Assembly (NCBI GenBank): GCA_012064415.1
Contig: SSNU01000071.1
Span: 134,786 to 198,785, forward strand
DNA length: 64,000 bases
Reading direction: 5' to 3'
Source of the DNA: Gyrodactylus bullatarudis
Taxonomy: Eukaryota; Platyhelminthes; Monogenea; Gyrodactylidea; Gyrodactylidae
The notes beneath the pieces were generated by a model. The model saw nothing but the letters and a program-made list of their open reading frames with translations. It made no database searches and had not been told where the DNA came from. A program made the translations under genes and the position numbers. Below are positions 25,001 to 33,758 of this stretch, one piece after another. The first letter of the stretch is position 1. Every line of letters begins with the position of its first letter.

Positions 25001-26023
25001 TTCTTAATTTGTCAAAATTATTCGCATTATTTGAGGACAACAGATAGACCTAGAAATAAGTTTTTAAGTATTTTAAATGGAAAATTTAAAATAGGCAAGC
25101 CAAACGGCTTACAAGTTTATAGGTGAAACATCCAGGTTTCCAGAATCCCAATTGCATATTTAAAGAGCCGTCTTCACTAGTTAAAATTCCAATGTGTTGT
25201 TGTTGAAAGTCCATGGCGCATTTGAAGAATTGTGACTTTGTAAGAGGCAATTTTTCAAATTGAGTCAGCGTTAGAGGATTCTTTAACAGTTGCCATCGAT
25301 TATCCTCAGGAAAGTGACTAAATACAGCCTAAAGTGTTTTATATAAAATTATGAGAAATATTCATATGCGATACGCTTACATGCTGAGGTTCCATTATAA
25401 AATAAAAATCATCATATTCGTAAACAACACTGCCATTTTCCATGCCGAAAGACTTTCCAGAGCTAAGATATCTTGTCGCCCAATGAGCATCAACTAATTG
25501 CCAGGAACTCTGGATATAAATAACATTCCAAGAGTGATTTGGTATCAGTCCATCAAAATTATCTCCTGGTAGATAATCCACACCCTTTGCATAACCGCTA
25601 ATAGTCTGACACTTTAGTCCAGCGTATGAACATATTGTCTCAAAAATTTTTGCATAAGTTCCTTTATTTTGCTTGAATGATAAGAGGACATCTTCAGGGG
25701 AATTTGGTAAAACTGATGTTCGAAAAGTTAAATTAAGCATATCTTTTGATGTCATCCAACGAAATATAACACGAGCCTTTTCTAATTCACTCATTTTAAA
25801 GCTGTATACTAAGTCCCAAAGTAATTCCTTAAATGTGGAGTGCTGTCTACGCGATACCTAAAAGTAATTTAGAAAATCATAATTTTACATTAATAGCGTG
25901 ATTGTCAATCTTGGAGAAGACATCTGGATTGTCATAAACTTGATGTTTCAAATATTTAGGAGGTTCCGGGGCCGGATGTGAATATATTGGGATAGGATTT
26001 GGTAATTCAAAACTTTCAATCAT
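3979..26023 (-). CDS. Hil: Hillarin/KY-type transglutaminase-like protein, 9 exons
   Basis: Exons on the minus strand: 25889-26023, 25381-25857, 25113-25328, 24828-25049, 16838-17380, 15556-15804, 14888-14966, 4256-4434 and 3979-4035. All junctions are GT-AG and reading phase is preserved, giving 718 residues. The start is the first ATG, 142 bp from the COG5 start. Residues 46-204 form a transglutaminase-like core with the His (HSWN, residue 153) and Asp (LVDAHW, residue 168) of the fold. Residues 351-531 form a second beta-rich segment typical of KY/hillarin proteins, and the tail is Pro/Asn-rich. Family members are cytoskeletal (muscle Z-disc, septin or contractile-ring associated). The usual nucleophilic Cys position appears to be Thr/Tyr (GTYAKIF, residues 111-117), so this may be a non-catalytic member. 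Introns run from 31 nt to 10.5 kb. Confidence 0.85.
4256..4434 (-). CDS. Hil: Hillarin-like gene, exon 8
   Basis: This exon is bounded by acceptor CCTCTAG and donor GTAAGT, phase 1 in and phase 0 out. It codes for a Pro/Asn/Glu-rich segment (YPVHQQYDRVNASFDRNPNE and onward). The intron before it is about 10.5 kb and full of foldback repeats. Confidence 0.7.
4435..7770. other. Start of the 10.5-kb hillarin intron 7, mostly unassigned
   Basis: This is AT-rich intron sequence. About 5560-5900 resembles the interior of foldback family C (AGTAGTGAAAATGATCAAG, then a TATAATTGACTTTCTT stretch), strongly decayed. No coding sequence or RNA gene was recognised. Confidence 0.5.
7778..8905. mobile_element. 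Foldback family B element split by a nested insertion
   Basis: The left arm (about 7778-8020, with GTAAAGCTATTCTCGATCAA) and the right arm (about 8700-8905, with GAATTCATCGAGAAAAGCTG) are inverted copies of the family B terminus. A separate inverted-repeat element at 8248-8510 lies between them, so this copy was hit after it arrived. Confidence 0.6.
8248..8510. mobile_element. Short foldback element nested in family B
   Basis: Arms of about 95 bp (8248-8345 and 8412-8510) are near-perfect reverse complements around a 65-bp loop. Landmarks are CAGTATCGGAAGATGAAATA and its return TATTTCATCTTCCGATACT. A partial third repeat of the arm (GTCCATTATACTGTAACTG) lies at about 8552-8600. Confidence 0.75.
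9600..10320. repeat. Degenerate copy of foldback family A
   Basis: GCTAGTTGACATGAGAATTC near 9631, TTAACTGCTTCAAATCTTTT near 9892 and TTCGAAAAACGGTCTAATTT near 9974 match the full copy at 11597-12348. The two open frames here (9697-9930 plus, 10047-10289 minus) are by-products of the repeat. Confidence 0.55.
10321..11596. other. Hillarin intron sequence without a supported feature
   Basis: AT-rich. A 90-codon minus-strand frame (11115-11387) has no recognisable motif and is not called. No repeat partner was found. Confidence 0.4.
11597..12348. mobile_element. Full-length foldback family A element, about 750 bp
   Basis: This is an almost continuous palindrome. TAAAGCTAGTTGACGTGAAG at the left returns as CTTCACGTCAACTAGCTTTA at the right, and arms of about 300 bp pair with scattered mismatches. 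Internal landmarks such as GATCAAAATTAGACGAAG and CTTTGTCTAATTTTGATC pair too. There is no transposase frame. Partial copies lie at 9600-10320, 19735-20105 and 39600-39850. Confidence 0.8.
12940..13075. repeat. Fragment of foldback family B
   Basis: GGCGCGATTTC followed by TTTTTGTTAATTTTAAGG and CATCAGACAAGAAA matches the interior of family B arms. It is short and decayed. Confidence 0.4.
13256..14122 (+). pseudogene. Penelope-like element fragment: RT thumb plus GIY-YIG endonuclease
   Basis: One frame runs for 289 codons, broken by a single in-frame TAA at 13619-13621. The first part (FTGKLLSFNSFSPKSTKIRL, then LVKSLFNRLEKIVSDE and NKYPEEFLNNIV) matches the C-terminal region of Penelope-like reverse transcriptases. 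The second part has the connector and the GIY-YIG-type core (VVYKFKC, EYIGHTTRRLEDRVTEH). The catalytic RT palm is absent, so the copy is 5'-truncated, as is usual for these retroelements. It lies inside hillarin intron 7. The long minus-strand frame over it (13276-14079) is a shadow. Confidence 0.8.
14123..14887. other. Hillarin intron 7, first part beyond exon 7; nothing recognised
   Basis: AT-rich. It may include the 3' untranslated tail of the Penelope-like fragment. TTTGGCGCCAG at 14790 echoes family C, but no arm could be traced. Confidence 0.35.
14888..14966 (-). CDS. Hil: Hillarin-like gene, exon 7
   Basis: 79 nt between acceptor TTGAACAG and donor GTAAGT. Phase 0 in and phase 1 out joins exactly to exon 8, giving SNYSRPNI-H-YPVHQQYD across the junction. 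A different frame of the same exon is also open and Pro-rich but would not fit the flanking phases. Confidence 0.65.
15556..15804 (-). CDS. Hil: Hillarin-like gene, exon 6
   Basis: 249 nt, phase 0 at both ends, acceptor ATTCTAG and donor GTGAGT. It encodes IRSKTLGPKSTILRYDPSDS and then a low-complexity Asn/Ser/Thr stretch ending DYPYDDR. The plus-strand frame 15436-15870 is its shadow. Confidence 0.8.
16365..16575. repeat. Family E half-copy, inverted relative to 600-815
   Basis: This is the reverse complement of the 600-815 repeat (ACCAACTTTTCTGAT, TCTAAGCATTTTGTATTGAA, CAATCACTAAAAT), in intron 5 of the hillarin-like gene. Confidence 0.6.
16838..17380 (-). CDS. Hil: Hillarin-like gene, exon 5: C-terminal KY-type segment
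   Basis: The largest exon, 543 nt, phase 0 to 0, acceptor TTTTCCAG and donor GTGAGT. It holds residues 351-531, including CHDSNWGPAWMHISYYGLEP and NLTKPGDYGFEIYANEPS. These are beta-rich modules that follow the transglutaminase-like core in hillarin and kyphoscoliosis peptidase proteins and probably mediate protein contacts. Overlapping frames at 16834-17118 and 17119-17397 are shadows. Confidence 0.85.
17600..18100. repeat. Partial foldback family C copy
   Basis: CAAGTAGTGAAAATGATCAA near 17732, TTTGGCGCCAATTGGAAATT near 17908 and CTCATTGATTCCCAACTTCC near 18037 follow the order seen in the full copy at 44072-44779. The left terminus is missing. Confidence 0.55.
18915..19030 (+). repeat. 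tRNA-derived SINE, 5'-degenerate copy
   Basis: The B-box-like GGTTCAAGCCC at 18921-18931 is followed by the same 3' body as the copy at 21081: TTATTTGTAAAAATCATT, ATAAATATGTAAATGTTTC and an A-rich end. The A-box half is not recognisable. Confidence 0.65.
19735..20105. repeat. Foldback family A, one arm and interior
   Basis: AAACCATTTGAATTTTTCGA near 19797 and the terminus CATATCAACTAGCTTTAGTA at 20087 match one half of the element at 11597-12348. Confidence 0.6.
21081..21258 (+). repeat. tRNA-derived SINE, best-preserved copy
   Basis: The 5' part is tRNA-like. GCCCGGTGT at 21082 pairs with ACACCGGGC at about 21161-21169, the A-box-like TGGCGTTGTGG is at 21090-21100 and the B-box GGTTCAAACCC is at 21145-21155. 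An unrelated body of about 90 bp follows, ending in an A-rich tail. The T-stem is poor, so it is not a working tRNA gene. Two more copies share the body (18915-19030 and 36991-37147), which is why I call it a SINE transcribed by RNA polymerase III. Confidence 0.8.
24828..25049 (-). CDS. Hil: Hillarin-like gene, exon 4
   Basis: 222 nt, phase 0 at both ends, acceptor TTTCTAG and donor GTGAGT. It codes for residues 277-350, ending with a beta-strand-rich run (FRFPIPGVYYLTIYAQ) like the end of an immunoglobulin-like or KY module. Confidence 0.8.
25113..25328 (-). CDS. Hil: Hillarin-like gene, exon 3
   Basis: 216 nt, residues 205-276, flanked by introns of 52 and 63 nt with standard GT-AG ends. 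It contains FPEDNRWQLLKNPLTLTQFE, a pattern (PxDxxWQLL) that follows the transglutaminase-like core in hillarin/KY relatives. Confidence 0.85.
25381..25857 (-). CDS. Hil: Hillarin-like gene, exon 2: transglutaminase-like core
   Basis: 477 nt, residues 46-204. Landmarks in order: KARVIFRWMTSKD, the KGTYAKIFETICSYAGLKC helix where the fold normally bears its Cys nucleophile, ISGYAKGVDYLPG, HSWNVI with His153, and WQLVDAHWATRYL with Asp168. The nearest cysteines (121 and 128) lie after the usual nucleophile position. Confidence 0.85.
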
Positions 26024-26165
26024 TTTTATTAGTTTACAGGATACAAAGTCATTTGAATTTACACAGGATTCACTTTAAAACAAAGGGATGAATCTACGAT
26101 AAAACATCTACAAGTTTTAATGTAACAATAATTTGAAAAGCTTACAAATTTTAAAAATATTATCT
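26024..26165. promoter_or_regulatory. Shared head-to-head promoter of hillarin and COG5
   Basis: The two start codons are 142 bp apart on opposite strands, so their 5' untranslated regions and promoters must lie in or overlap this interval. No clear TATA or initiator stands out in the AT-rich sequence. Inference from gene layout only. Confidence 0.5.
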
Positions 26166-29100
26166 ATGTACGAAAAGCTTATTAGTCGAGTGCATAGTAC
26201 AGAATTTTGTCCTAAAGAATTTGTCAAAGCTATTCAAAATTTAGATAACTGTGATCAACTTATTATAGAGCTTAAGGAGTCTTTTAAGAAGTATGTATTT
26301 ATTTTTAATTTCCAAGCATTGAAAATGAAATTTCTAAATTCATTTGTCATAATAATGAGACTTTAATTAATCAAACTTTGGCTGCTGACCAAGTCCATAC
26401 TTCCGTAGATACTATCAGAAATAAGCTCATCAGTCTATCAGTATTGATAACTGAAGTTAAAAATTATGCCGATGATAAAGAAAAAAGGTTGATAATTCTG
26501 CTAAATCAGATGAAATGTATTCACGAGTGCCTGGAAATCCTTAGATCTTTACGAAAACTCAATATAATTATGAAACAAGTTCAAGGTAATTTCTTGTTAA
26601 CTTTATTTTCTAGAAAATAATTTTACTCTGAAATCAGCCGATCTACTAAACGAATTCAAGAGAATAATCTCAAGTGATAAAATCTCCAAAATAAATCAAA
26701 TTACCAACTATAAAGATTTTTGTGATTCCCAAAAGTCTGCCAATCTCCAAGATGCCCACTCTCAAATGACCCTGAATCTCAGAGAATCAAACATCAAGGA
26801 ACTATCCATAACCCTTTACAGAATTCATCTCATTGGGGAATCATGCAAATTTGTTAGAGAATTCACGAGCCATTATAAAAATTCCTTTGAAGAGCTCCTC
26901 AAAACTTATGACCCAGATAAAATGCTCAAGTTGATTAGGAAAAATGAAAAGAAGCAGGAAAATGTTGGCAGTGGTCCTGGAATGGCCTCTTTGAACAAAA
27001 ATGCATCAGAAGCTTCTGATTTCCACCAGAAAGTTTGGTCTCAACTAGACGAATGCTTGACAGAGATCATAAACTCCTCAAAATTATTCAAAGCCTTGGG
27101 TTCTGCAATGACGGCGAAAAATCAATTTTGCTCTTTAAAATATCGTGATATAGAATTAATCCAACTGGTTAAAGAAAACTATCCGGATGATTTCATTCTG
27201 CATGATGATCTTGCCTTCATTGAGGGCAGTGCTGAATACTACTGTAAGTTTTTCTGCCATTTTCAGACTTTGATTTTCTTAATACAAAATTTGTTCGCTC
27301 ATTTTCCAGCTATGAACAACAAAAGTTTCCTATTCTGGTCACTTGAAAAACTCATTCTTGCCATTAAGGAAAATTGCAAAAAGAGTCCTCAGATGAGAAA
27401 CATTTTCGAGAATCAATATCCAAAGTTTGCAAAGATTTTTGAAAATTTCACAAAAACTCTCTGCGAATCGGAGACTTTACGAGATCAACTTGCACCGTGG
27501 GAAATGAAACTGAATGGATTTCTCAACTTGATTGAGTCTGCCTATTTGTCAAAGTGTCTAGCCAAATTGCACGATATGATTAACGCATCGTTTTCCTATT
27601 CCTCATCAGAGATTCCGCAAAAGATTCAAATTTGCAACTTTATTGATCGCGCACGTGAAGAGTTTTTGTTTGTCGGGGACAATGAAAACCTCAAAGAAAA
27701 GGTACATTCATTTTTAAAATTATTTTCCATCAAAATCTCTTAAATTTGCTACTTTTTGCTACTTTAGTTGAAGAGTAGTCTTATTTATTTAGTTAAATAA
27801 GAGTACTTTATTTTTATAAAGTGGGAAGTAACACTGAACATCTTCGAGAATATTATCTGTTTCCAATGAAGAACTCATTGTGCAATTGGATTTGAGGGAA
27901 AGGAAGGATTGGTTGTTTGTCTCCAGGATCATTGTTTCCTCCTAACGTATCTATCCATCTTTGGTTGCCCAATTAGATTTTTACGTTTTCTGCCCTTCTT
28001 AGTTATTGCAGATGCAGGTTTCCTACCATTTCCGCTAATTATTCCGGGTATTATTTTTAACTCAATACATAGTGGTTGACAAAATGAATTTGTTAACTTA
28101 AAATAGAGTTGAATTTTTTAAAAATATTCTTAATCGTTGTTCAAATGCTATTTTCAAATTCTACAAAACAAAAAAACATTGCCATTCATTTATTCTAACG
28201 AGTAGTGTAAGATAACGGTCAGTAAGTTTCTTGGAAACTTGAAGGTCCTCAAATTTTTTAAAATTTCTATGTTTGAGTCTCGGACCAGGCCTAATTTTTC
28301 GTTTTTTTCTTGTTAGTGGTATAATTAATTAGAAATATTCAAACCAATCGAAATGCACTTCATTAATTGATCATTTTATGTGTAGCGTGGGAAATCAAAT
28401 ATCTCATTTAGTCATGCCAAGACGTACAATCGTATTGATAGTCCTAGTTCAATTTATTGAACTTCTGATTATTTTTTTCATGTTTTCGAGTGTGTTGATA
28501 AAAATATTTATTGAGAATAAAGAATAAAAAAATAAAATCGAAAATATATTTTTTAAAGCATTAATATTTGAGCCCATATTTACTATTATTCATAATTACA
28601 TAAATATTAATCGAATCTACTTTCAAGTAATAAAGATTTTCATTTTAAAGATTTACGGACCATTATCGAGCCCATTGACAATATTGTTCCCAGGATTTTA
28701 CTGATTCAGTAGTGTCTCTATGTAGAAAATTAGAATAAAATTTAAGCTCAAGGTAGTTGAAGGTTATAGGAATAATTCTTTTGATCACATAAAATTGAAG
28801 CTTCATGCACTTTGAACGTATTTGGAAATATACGTGAATACTTCATTTTTAATATAGTTTATTACAAGGAAAAAAAATTTTTTTACCTAGAATGCTTTAG
28901 AGAAAACTTTATTACTTTATTTTGCCAGATAATCGTCAAAGTGATTAGTAAATCCCTGACAATATTCACATCAAAAATTGAATCATTGGCGAATTTTGAT
29001 GCAACCTCTTCTCGCCTTATCGGCACCATCTCATCCTCCCAAATTCTCAACTCAAAGTTGATCTTTCTTCTCATTGAGTTTGAGACCATGTTCCATAACT

Positions 29101-32100
29101 CTGTGATAAAACAGTTTGCGTAAGTTATTATTCCCATTATCATTTAGTTCTGAGAGTAAAAGCTACTCCTGCATTCAAGAAATATGCCAGGAAAAGGTCA
29201 GGGGTCTCATCAAGACTATCCTACATCCATTCCTCAACAACGTTCAAGACACCATAAATGATAAGGTGTCTGATTTACACAAGGCGAATTTGTCTCGTAT
29301 AAATATGAATCAATGTCTCAATGACTTGAATGTAAGTGACTCTTTATACAAACATGTAAATTTATATGTACGCCTGAAATTTTAATGATTTTTATTAAAA
29401 AAATTATGAATTATAAAACCACTAGAGTAAATTTCAACTACTCTATCATCTAACTTTGGAAAGAGAATTATTTGCGCTGATGGAAGTCGTTTGAAAAATG
29501 CTTCAAAGAATTTCATAAAATTTCAAAAAATTTTCAATATCTATAGCCCGTAGATCAAAGAAGTCAGGCAATGGTTTATAGAAAATTTGAAATTACTTGA
29601 AAATCAAAATGTTTTTTTTTGTTATTTCTCACTTTATAAACTAAGCTCTACCAACCCTCCAACTTTCATCCAATCTTATTTTTTTGCATGCTTGTGTTAT
29701 GAACGAATATATATGTTACAGTGAAAATGGGAAATAAGTGAGTGGACAGAAATCACTAGTGAAAGTGGGAAACCAGTGAAAACTTAGTGAAAATGTGAAA
29801 AATTTAATTCATTTCCCATTTTCACTGGTTGTTCCCTGAAATCATATATCTGGTGTATTATCTATTCCAGATATATGCGTGAATGATTTATTGATGTCAT
29901 ACACTGTGTATTACACGTACAAGGGGGGATTTTATTTCATTTATCTCTTCGGTTGGTACCCAAGTTCTGAGTAATTTAGTTTGTTAAAATTTAATTTCAG
30001 GTAATCTCTAGTTTCATATACAAAGTTATATTAATTTCATATTATTTACTAAGGTAAATTTTCTAGTTTTAGTCAATAGTTACGTGATAAAATTCAAGTT
30101 TAGAAAGAATTTTTAAATGTTTGAAAATACAACTCTTGATACACTTGCTTTCTCAGTGATATTTTTAAAAACTAATTTATTTAAAAGTTTTAAATTAAAA
30201 CTACTCTCTCTTTAGCCCCTAGATAAGAATACCTAATCCTTGGACCAACCAAAGAGATTAATAAAATAGAATAAAATCCCCCCTTATACGTGTAATACAC
30301 ATTGTATGACATCAATAAATCATTCCCGCATATATCTGGAATAGATAATACACCAGATATATGATTTCAGGGAACAACCAGTGAAAATGCGAAAAATTTA
30401 ATTCATTTCTCATTTTCACTAAGTTTTCACTGATTTCCCATTTTCAATGTAACATATATATGTTACAGTAATTCTGAAAACTTATGTGAGTCTGCAGACT
30501 CCCTGAAAGTCTGTAGACTCCCTAGTAAATCAGGGAATCTGGAAAATTTAGGAATTCTGCAGAATCTCTGGGCAACAATCAGTGAGTCTGCAGACTCTCA
30601 GGAATTCTGGAAACTAATTCTAATTATTCATTTGAAAACTTAAAATTTCATATTTAAATTCATGTAGATGCAGCATGAATGTATTTCAATGTTTTTGCGA
30701 TAACATTAATCTATTTGAAAAACTGTTAGAACATCTAAAATAGTATAAGCCGCCCTTATTCAAAATTCGCATTAATTCGTCACTGCTGTCAAACCATATG
30801 AAGCTCCATATTTGAGCTAAATAAAATAAGCCTTAAACCAACAGTAATAAAAAGACTCAGAAAATTTCTCTTAAACTAATTTTTCAATCTGAAAATACTT
30901 GTGTATTTGGCTTACTCTAGCACTGACCAAGAACAGTGTATTCTATTCATATCAATGAAAATTTAGGGTTTAAAAATTAGTACAATTGAAATTAAAAATA
31001 GTTAGTTTCCAGAATCCCTGAGAGTCTGCAAACTCACTGATTTTTGCCCAGGGATTCTGCAGAGTCTCTACAGACTTTCAGGGAGTCTGCAGACTCACAT
31101 AAGTTTTCAGAATCACTGTAACATATATATTATATTAACACTGAAGCTTCATGGACAATTTATAAATATTACTTCAATGAATTTTTTCTTGTTTCAAAAC
31201 TTCCAAGTAAAATTGCCTGATATAAAGTTGGGAATGTATGATTTTTTACAAAGTACCAAATTTTTACATCAGGAAGACGAATAAATTCAAGAATCCGGAT
31301 TATGAGACCCACCATTTGAAGACAAAAATTAAGAAAAGTAATTTACGCATTATTCAAATTTCGAATTGGCGTCAAACTACCATTTTATTGAACTTTTAAT
31401 GAGAAAATTTTATTGATCTCAAAAAGACTAGATGACTAAAGAAAATTCTTATGGTCGAATTGAGACAGGGAAACAGGTTTTTATTGTATTGTATTACCAA
31501 GCAACAAAAATACAGTTTTAACGATGTATGCAAATGTAATTGTAATTGTTCAATAGCTTACAACTAGTTGTTAATACTCGAACAGGATTGATCAATATCA
31601 TTAATTTTCAATTTCATTTAATAGTTTTGAAGTTACTCATCAATAAAACGGTCATGCAAATCTAAGGATCCATTTTTCAAGTTAGTCAAGGTTTTCCAAG
31701 TTTTAAAACAGACTTGTTGTGTTGAGAAGACTTCGTCAGAGAGTATAAGAATGATTTTAGATATTAATTGTACCCGGAATAAACTTCCTTAACCCTTTCG
31801 GTGCCGAGACTATTTCACAATTTTTATAAAAACCTAAATTTAGCTATGAAGATACCAAGTTATTTAGCCAAATATATTACAAATGCAAGTTCACATTTTG
31901 GGCTTCAATTTAAACTTTTATTGATCCAGAAACCTATCAAACTGGTAGGGTTTTGAAGGTTCAAAAAAATAGGAAAATGGACATATATGTCCATCGGCAC
32001 CGAAAGGGTTAAAATAATAAATTTGGTTTAGTATAATTGATTTTCTTCTCTTATCTTGATCTTGAAAAACCTCTTTCATGGAAATTTGGCGTTAAATCAA

Positions 32101-33062
32101 AATTTGGAAAATGGCCATATTTTTCCTCAAATTATTTTTCTTCAATTGATAAAAGTGGGTCTAAATGATTTAAATTCCAAAATATGTTTATCTTTTTTGA
32201 GTTCTCAACCTCATACCAGTTGGCTTTAAAAGAATAAAATAATGAAAAGAAGGTAAAAATTACTTTTATATTTAGGAAATTTTCAGAAACAATTTCAAGG
32301 AAAAAATCTCCCTCTTGTACAATGACTATTGGAAGAATTCGAATTATCCAAATAACGGAGAACCGTTGTCTCTTTCAAAGAATTCCTTATGCATGATTAG
32401 GAAAATTCTCAGGGACTATTTGAGCAAGGCAATTACGACTTTTATTCTTCACGCAAGTCTAATCCGGCCCATGGATGAAAACGGTGAGTTCTCAATTGAG
32501 CAATCCTCATTTCTCAAGTTTGAAGAATAAAATCATTCTAACATGTACCAATGTTTTAGGACGTTGTGCACTGAGCGCCATTTGTGCTGAATTTGAATTA
32601 TTCTTGGTAAACAACTTTCTCTCGTTACCAACGGAAGAGCCAGGTCTTGACAGCCTTTCTGATCTCTGCTCAGAGGAAAGTTTAAATTTGAAAGCTTTTC
32701 GTCCCCTAATGTTTGCCTCGTTGGGAACTATTGCCAAAACTTTTCAAGTTGATCCAATTGAAAATGATGAGGAATCTGAACATGTTGAAGTTTTGAAAAA
32801 TATTCCTCTATCTATTCTCTTACACCACCTGTATAGTAGAGCTTCAGATGAGTTAAAATCAGTTCATGTGGCTGTGAACTGGTCAATTGATAGATACTCC
32901 AAATGGTACCTCAGTTGTAACTCTGAGAATGATCGACTCCAGCTAATCCAAAAGAGTTTACTCATCTATGAGAGGGAGGTTAATGAACGCCAACAAACTT
33001 TCTTCACTCCAGTTTATACATTGATAAAAGATTTATTAGAGAAAAGCAAGAATTCGATTTGA
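26166..33062 (+). CDS. COG5: Conserved oligomeric Golgi complex subunit 5, 8 exons
   Basis: Exons: 26166-26290, 26317-26585, 26614-27243, 27310-27701, 28929-29119, 29148-29331, 32276-32483 and 32560-33062. The joined frame gives 833 residues, close to other animal COG5 proteins. COG5 sits in lobe B of the COG tether, which catches retrograde vesicles at Golgi membranes and maintains glycosylation enzymes. Diagnostic stretches: AYLSKCLAKLHDMIN, FILHASLIRPM, KAFRPLMFAS and YSRASDELKSV, then an NDRLQLIQKSLLIYE-type C-terminus. The N-terminal third is helical and coiled-coil-like. The start is the first ATG in frame, and the protein begins slightly later than mammalian COG5. Three introns are only 26-28 nt. 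Confidence 0.93.
26614..27243 (+). CDS. COG5: COG5 exon 3, helical bundle region
   Basis: 630 nt between a 28-nt intron and a 66-nt intron. It carries the long alpha-helical part of COG5 and a Gly/Ser-containing linker (NVGSGPGMASLNKN) before the DFHQKVWSQLDECL helix. That layout corresponds to the linker and LWTNMEKL helix of mammalian COG5. The donor follows GSAEYY, and reading on without splicing would enter frame-neutral intron sequence, so I placed the junction by the canonical GTAAGT. Confidence 0.85.
27702..28928 (+). other. COG5 intron 4, 1.2 kb
   Basis: AT-rich. No element or gene was recognised. Confidence 0.6.
29711..30460. mobile_element. TIR element with TA-CAGTGAAAATGGG ends
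   Basis: In COG5 intron 6. The left end TTACAGTGAAAATGGGAAAT returns at the right as ATTTCCCATTTTCAATGTAA. A long inner arm (about 29800-29950 against 30270-30405) includes CCAGATATATG and AATCCCCCCTT landmarks. TA flanks and the CAGT start fit a non-autonomous Tc1/mariner-like element. There is no transposase frame. Confidence 0.7.
30461..31125. mobile_element. Second TIR element, abutting the first, TA-CAGTAATTCTGAAAAC ends
   Basis: Left: TGTTACAGTAATTCTGAAAA and a run of GAGTCTGCAGACTC repeats. Right: CTCACATAAGTTTTCAGAAT then CACTGTAACATATA. Arms are about 140 bp. It shares the ATATGTTACAGT edge with the element on its left. A short family A fragment (ATTCGTCACTGCTGTCAAAC) lies inside near 30776. 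Confidence 0.7.
31200..31450. repeat. Family C fragment
   Basis: TGATATAAAGTTGGGAATGT, then ATGATTTTTTACAAAG and GGATTATGAGACCCACC, matches one arm of the foldback at 44072-44779. The other arm is absent. Confidence 0.5.
31789..32012. mobile_element. piggyBac-type MITE flanked by TTAA
   Basis: TTAACCCTTTCGGTGCCGA at 31789 is mirrored by TCGGCACCGAAAGGGTTAA ending at 32012. The 15-bp inverted termini begin CCC and are flanked by TTAA on both sides, the signature of piggyBac elements. There is no coding capacity in its 224 bp. It sits in COG5 intron 6. Confidence 0.85.
32276..32483 (+). CDS. COG5: COG5 exon 7
   Basis: 208 nt, phase 0 in and phase 1 out. It codes for the RDYLSKAITTFILHASLIRP segment, the most conserved stretch of COG5, just before a 76-nt intron. 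Confidence 0.9.
32560..33062 (+). CDS. COG5: COG5 exon 8, C-terminal domain
   Basis: 503 nt ending in TGA at 33060-33062. It contains AICAEFELFLVNNFLSL, LKAFRPLMFAS and the HLYSRASDELKS repeat-like helices of the COG5 C-terminus. The minus-strand frame 32507-32737 and the upstream-extended frame from 32475 are artefacts of ignoring the intron. Confidence 0.9.
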
Positions 33063-33461
33063 TAACAAAATTTTCATAATACTCTGATATTTATGCTATA
33101 ATATACATTAATATTAAATAAGAAATTAGTTATCTAATCTTTTTTCAACGAGACCATCAATGAACAAAACTCACCAAGTCCTATGGAAATTGACAATGAC
33201 GATATGGAAATTTCGATTTTAGCAAAAAATCTGCATCACAATTTATAATGATAATCTTTTGGGTCATAAATACAAGGTCTATTAGAGTGATTTTGTTTTT
33301 TTATTTACTACAGGCGTTTAAATTTCAAGTCTAAAATTCATCTCATGATAAGAGGGTACAATGACTTTATATGTCGTAAATTTTAGATAATAAATGACTG
33401 AGAATTTCTATTACCAACATTCTGTACCAACTATAGCCTCAATGATAGTGAAAATAAATAT
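33063..33461. other. Shared 3' intergenic gap between COG5 and the guanylate cyclase
   Basis: About 400 bp between convergent stop codons. ATTAAA near 33114 could be the COG5 poly(A) signal, and TTTATT near 33299 (AATAAA on minus) could serve the cyclase. Nothing else was seen. Confidence 0.4.
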
Positions 33462-33758
33462 TCATTTGAGTCTCTTGACTCTTGTCTTTGATAGGGAAAT
33501 TTGTTTCTCCGGAGTCTCTTGGCGTTTACCAATCAGAGAGTTGCTCCTGGAAGATTCCCTTGTACTATCATTATAACTTGTCCTCCGACTGGAAGAAGAG
33601 TTATCCAATGCTAGATTATTATTGTTAGCGTTTGATGAGGAGTTCTGGTCAAAAATACCTTCGCGTTCCTTGGACAATTTAGCATAGTAGCTCTCGACAT
33701 GAGAAAGCATCTTATCTGGCTTTCCATTTATCAGAAATGTCTTTAATTTAATTTTGTT
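33462..33758 (-). CDS. Gyc88E: Guanylate cyclase exon 12, C-terminal tail
   Basis: It finishes the cyclase fold ([17 protein letters not shown]) and adds about 75 residues rich in Ser, Asn, Arg and Lys. Such tails are variable and often phosphorylated in atypical cyclases. TGA is at 33462-33464. The plus frame 33394-33576 is a shadow. Confidence 0.8.
   Translation of the reverse strand, partial: NKIKLKTFLINGKPDKMLSHVESYYAKLSKEREGIFDQNSSSNANNNNLALDNSSSSRRTSYNDSTRESSRSNSLIGKRQETPEKQISLSKTRVKRLK

Noticed and set aside
30480..31110. A CRISPR-like array from the repeated GAGTCTGCAGACTC units
   Set aside because: The units are few, unevenly spaced, arranged as inverted arms, and lie in a eukaryotic intron.
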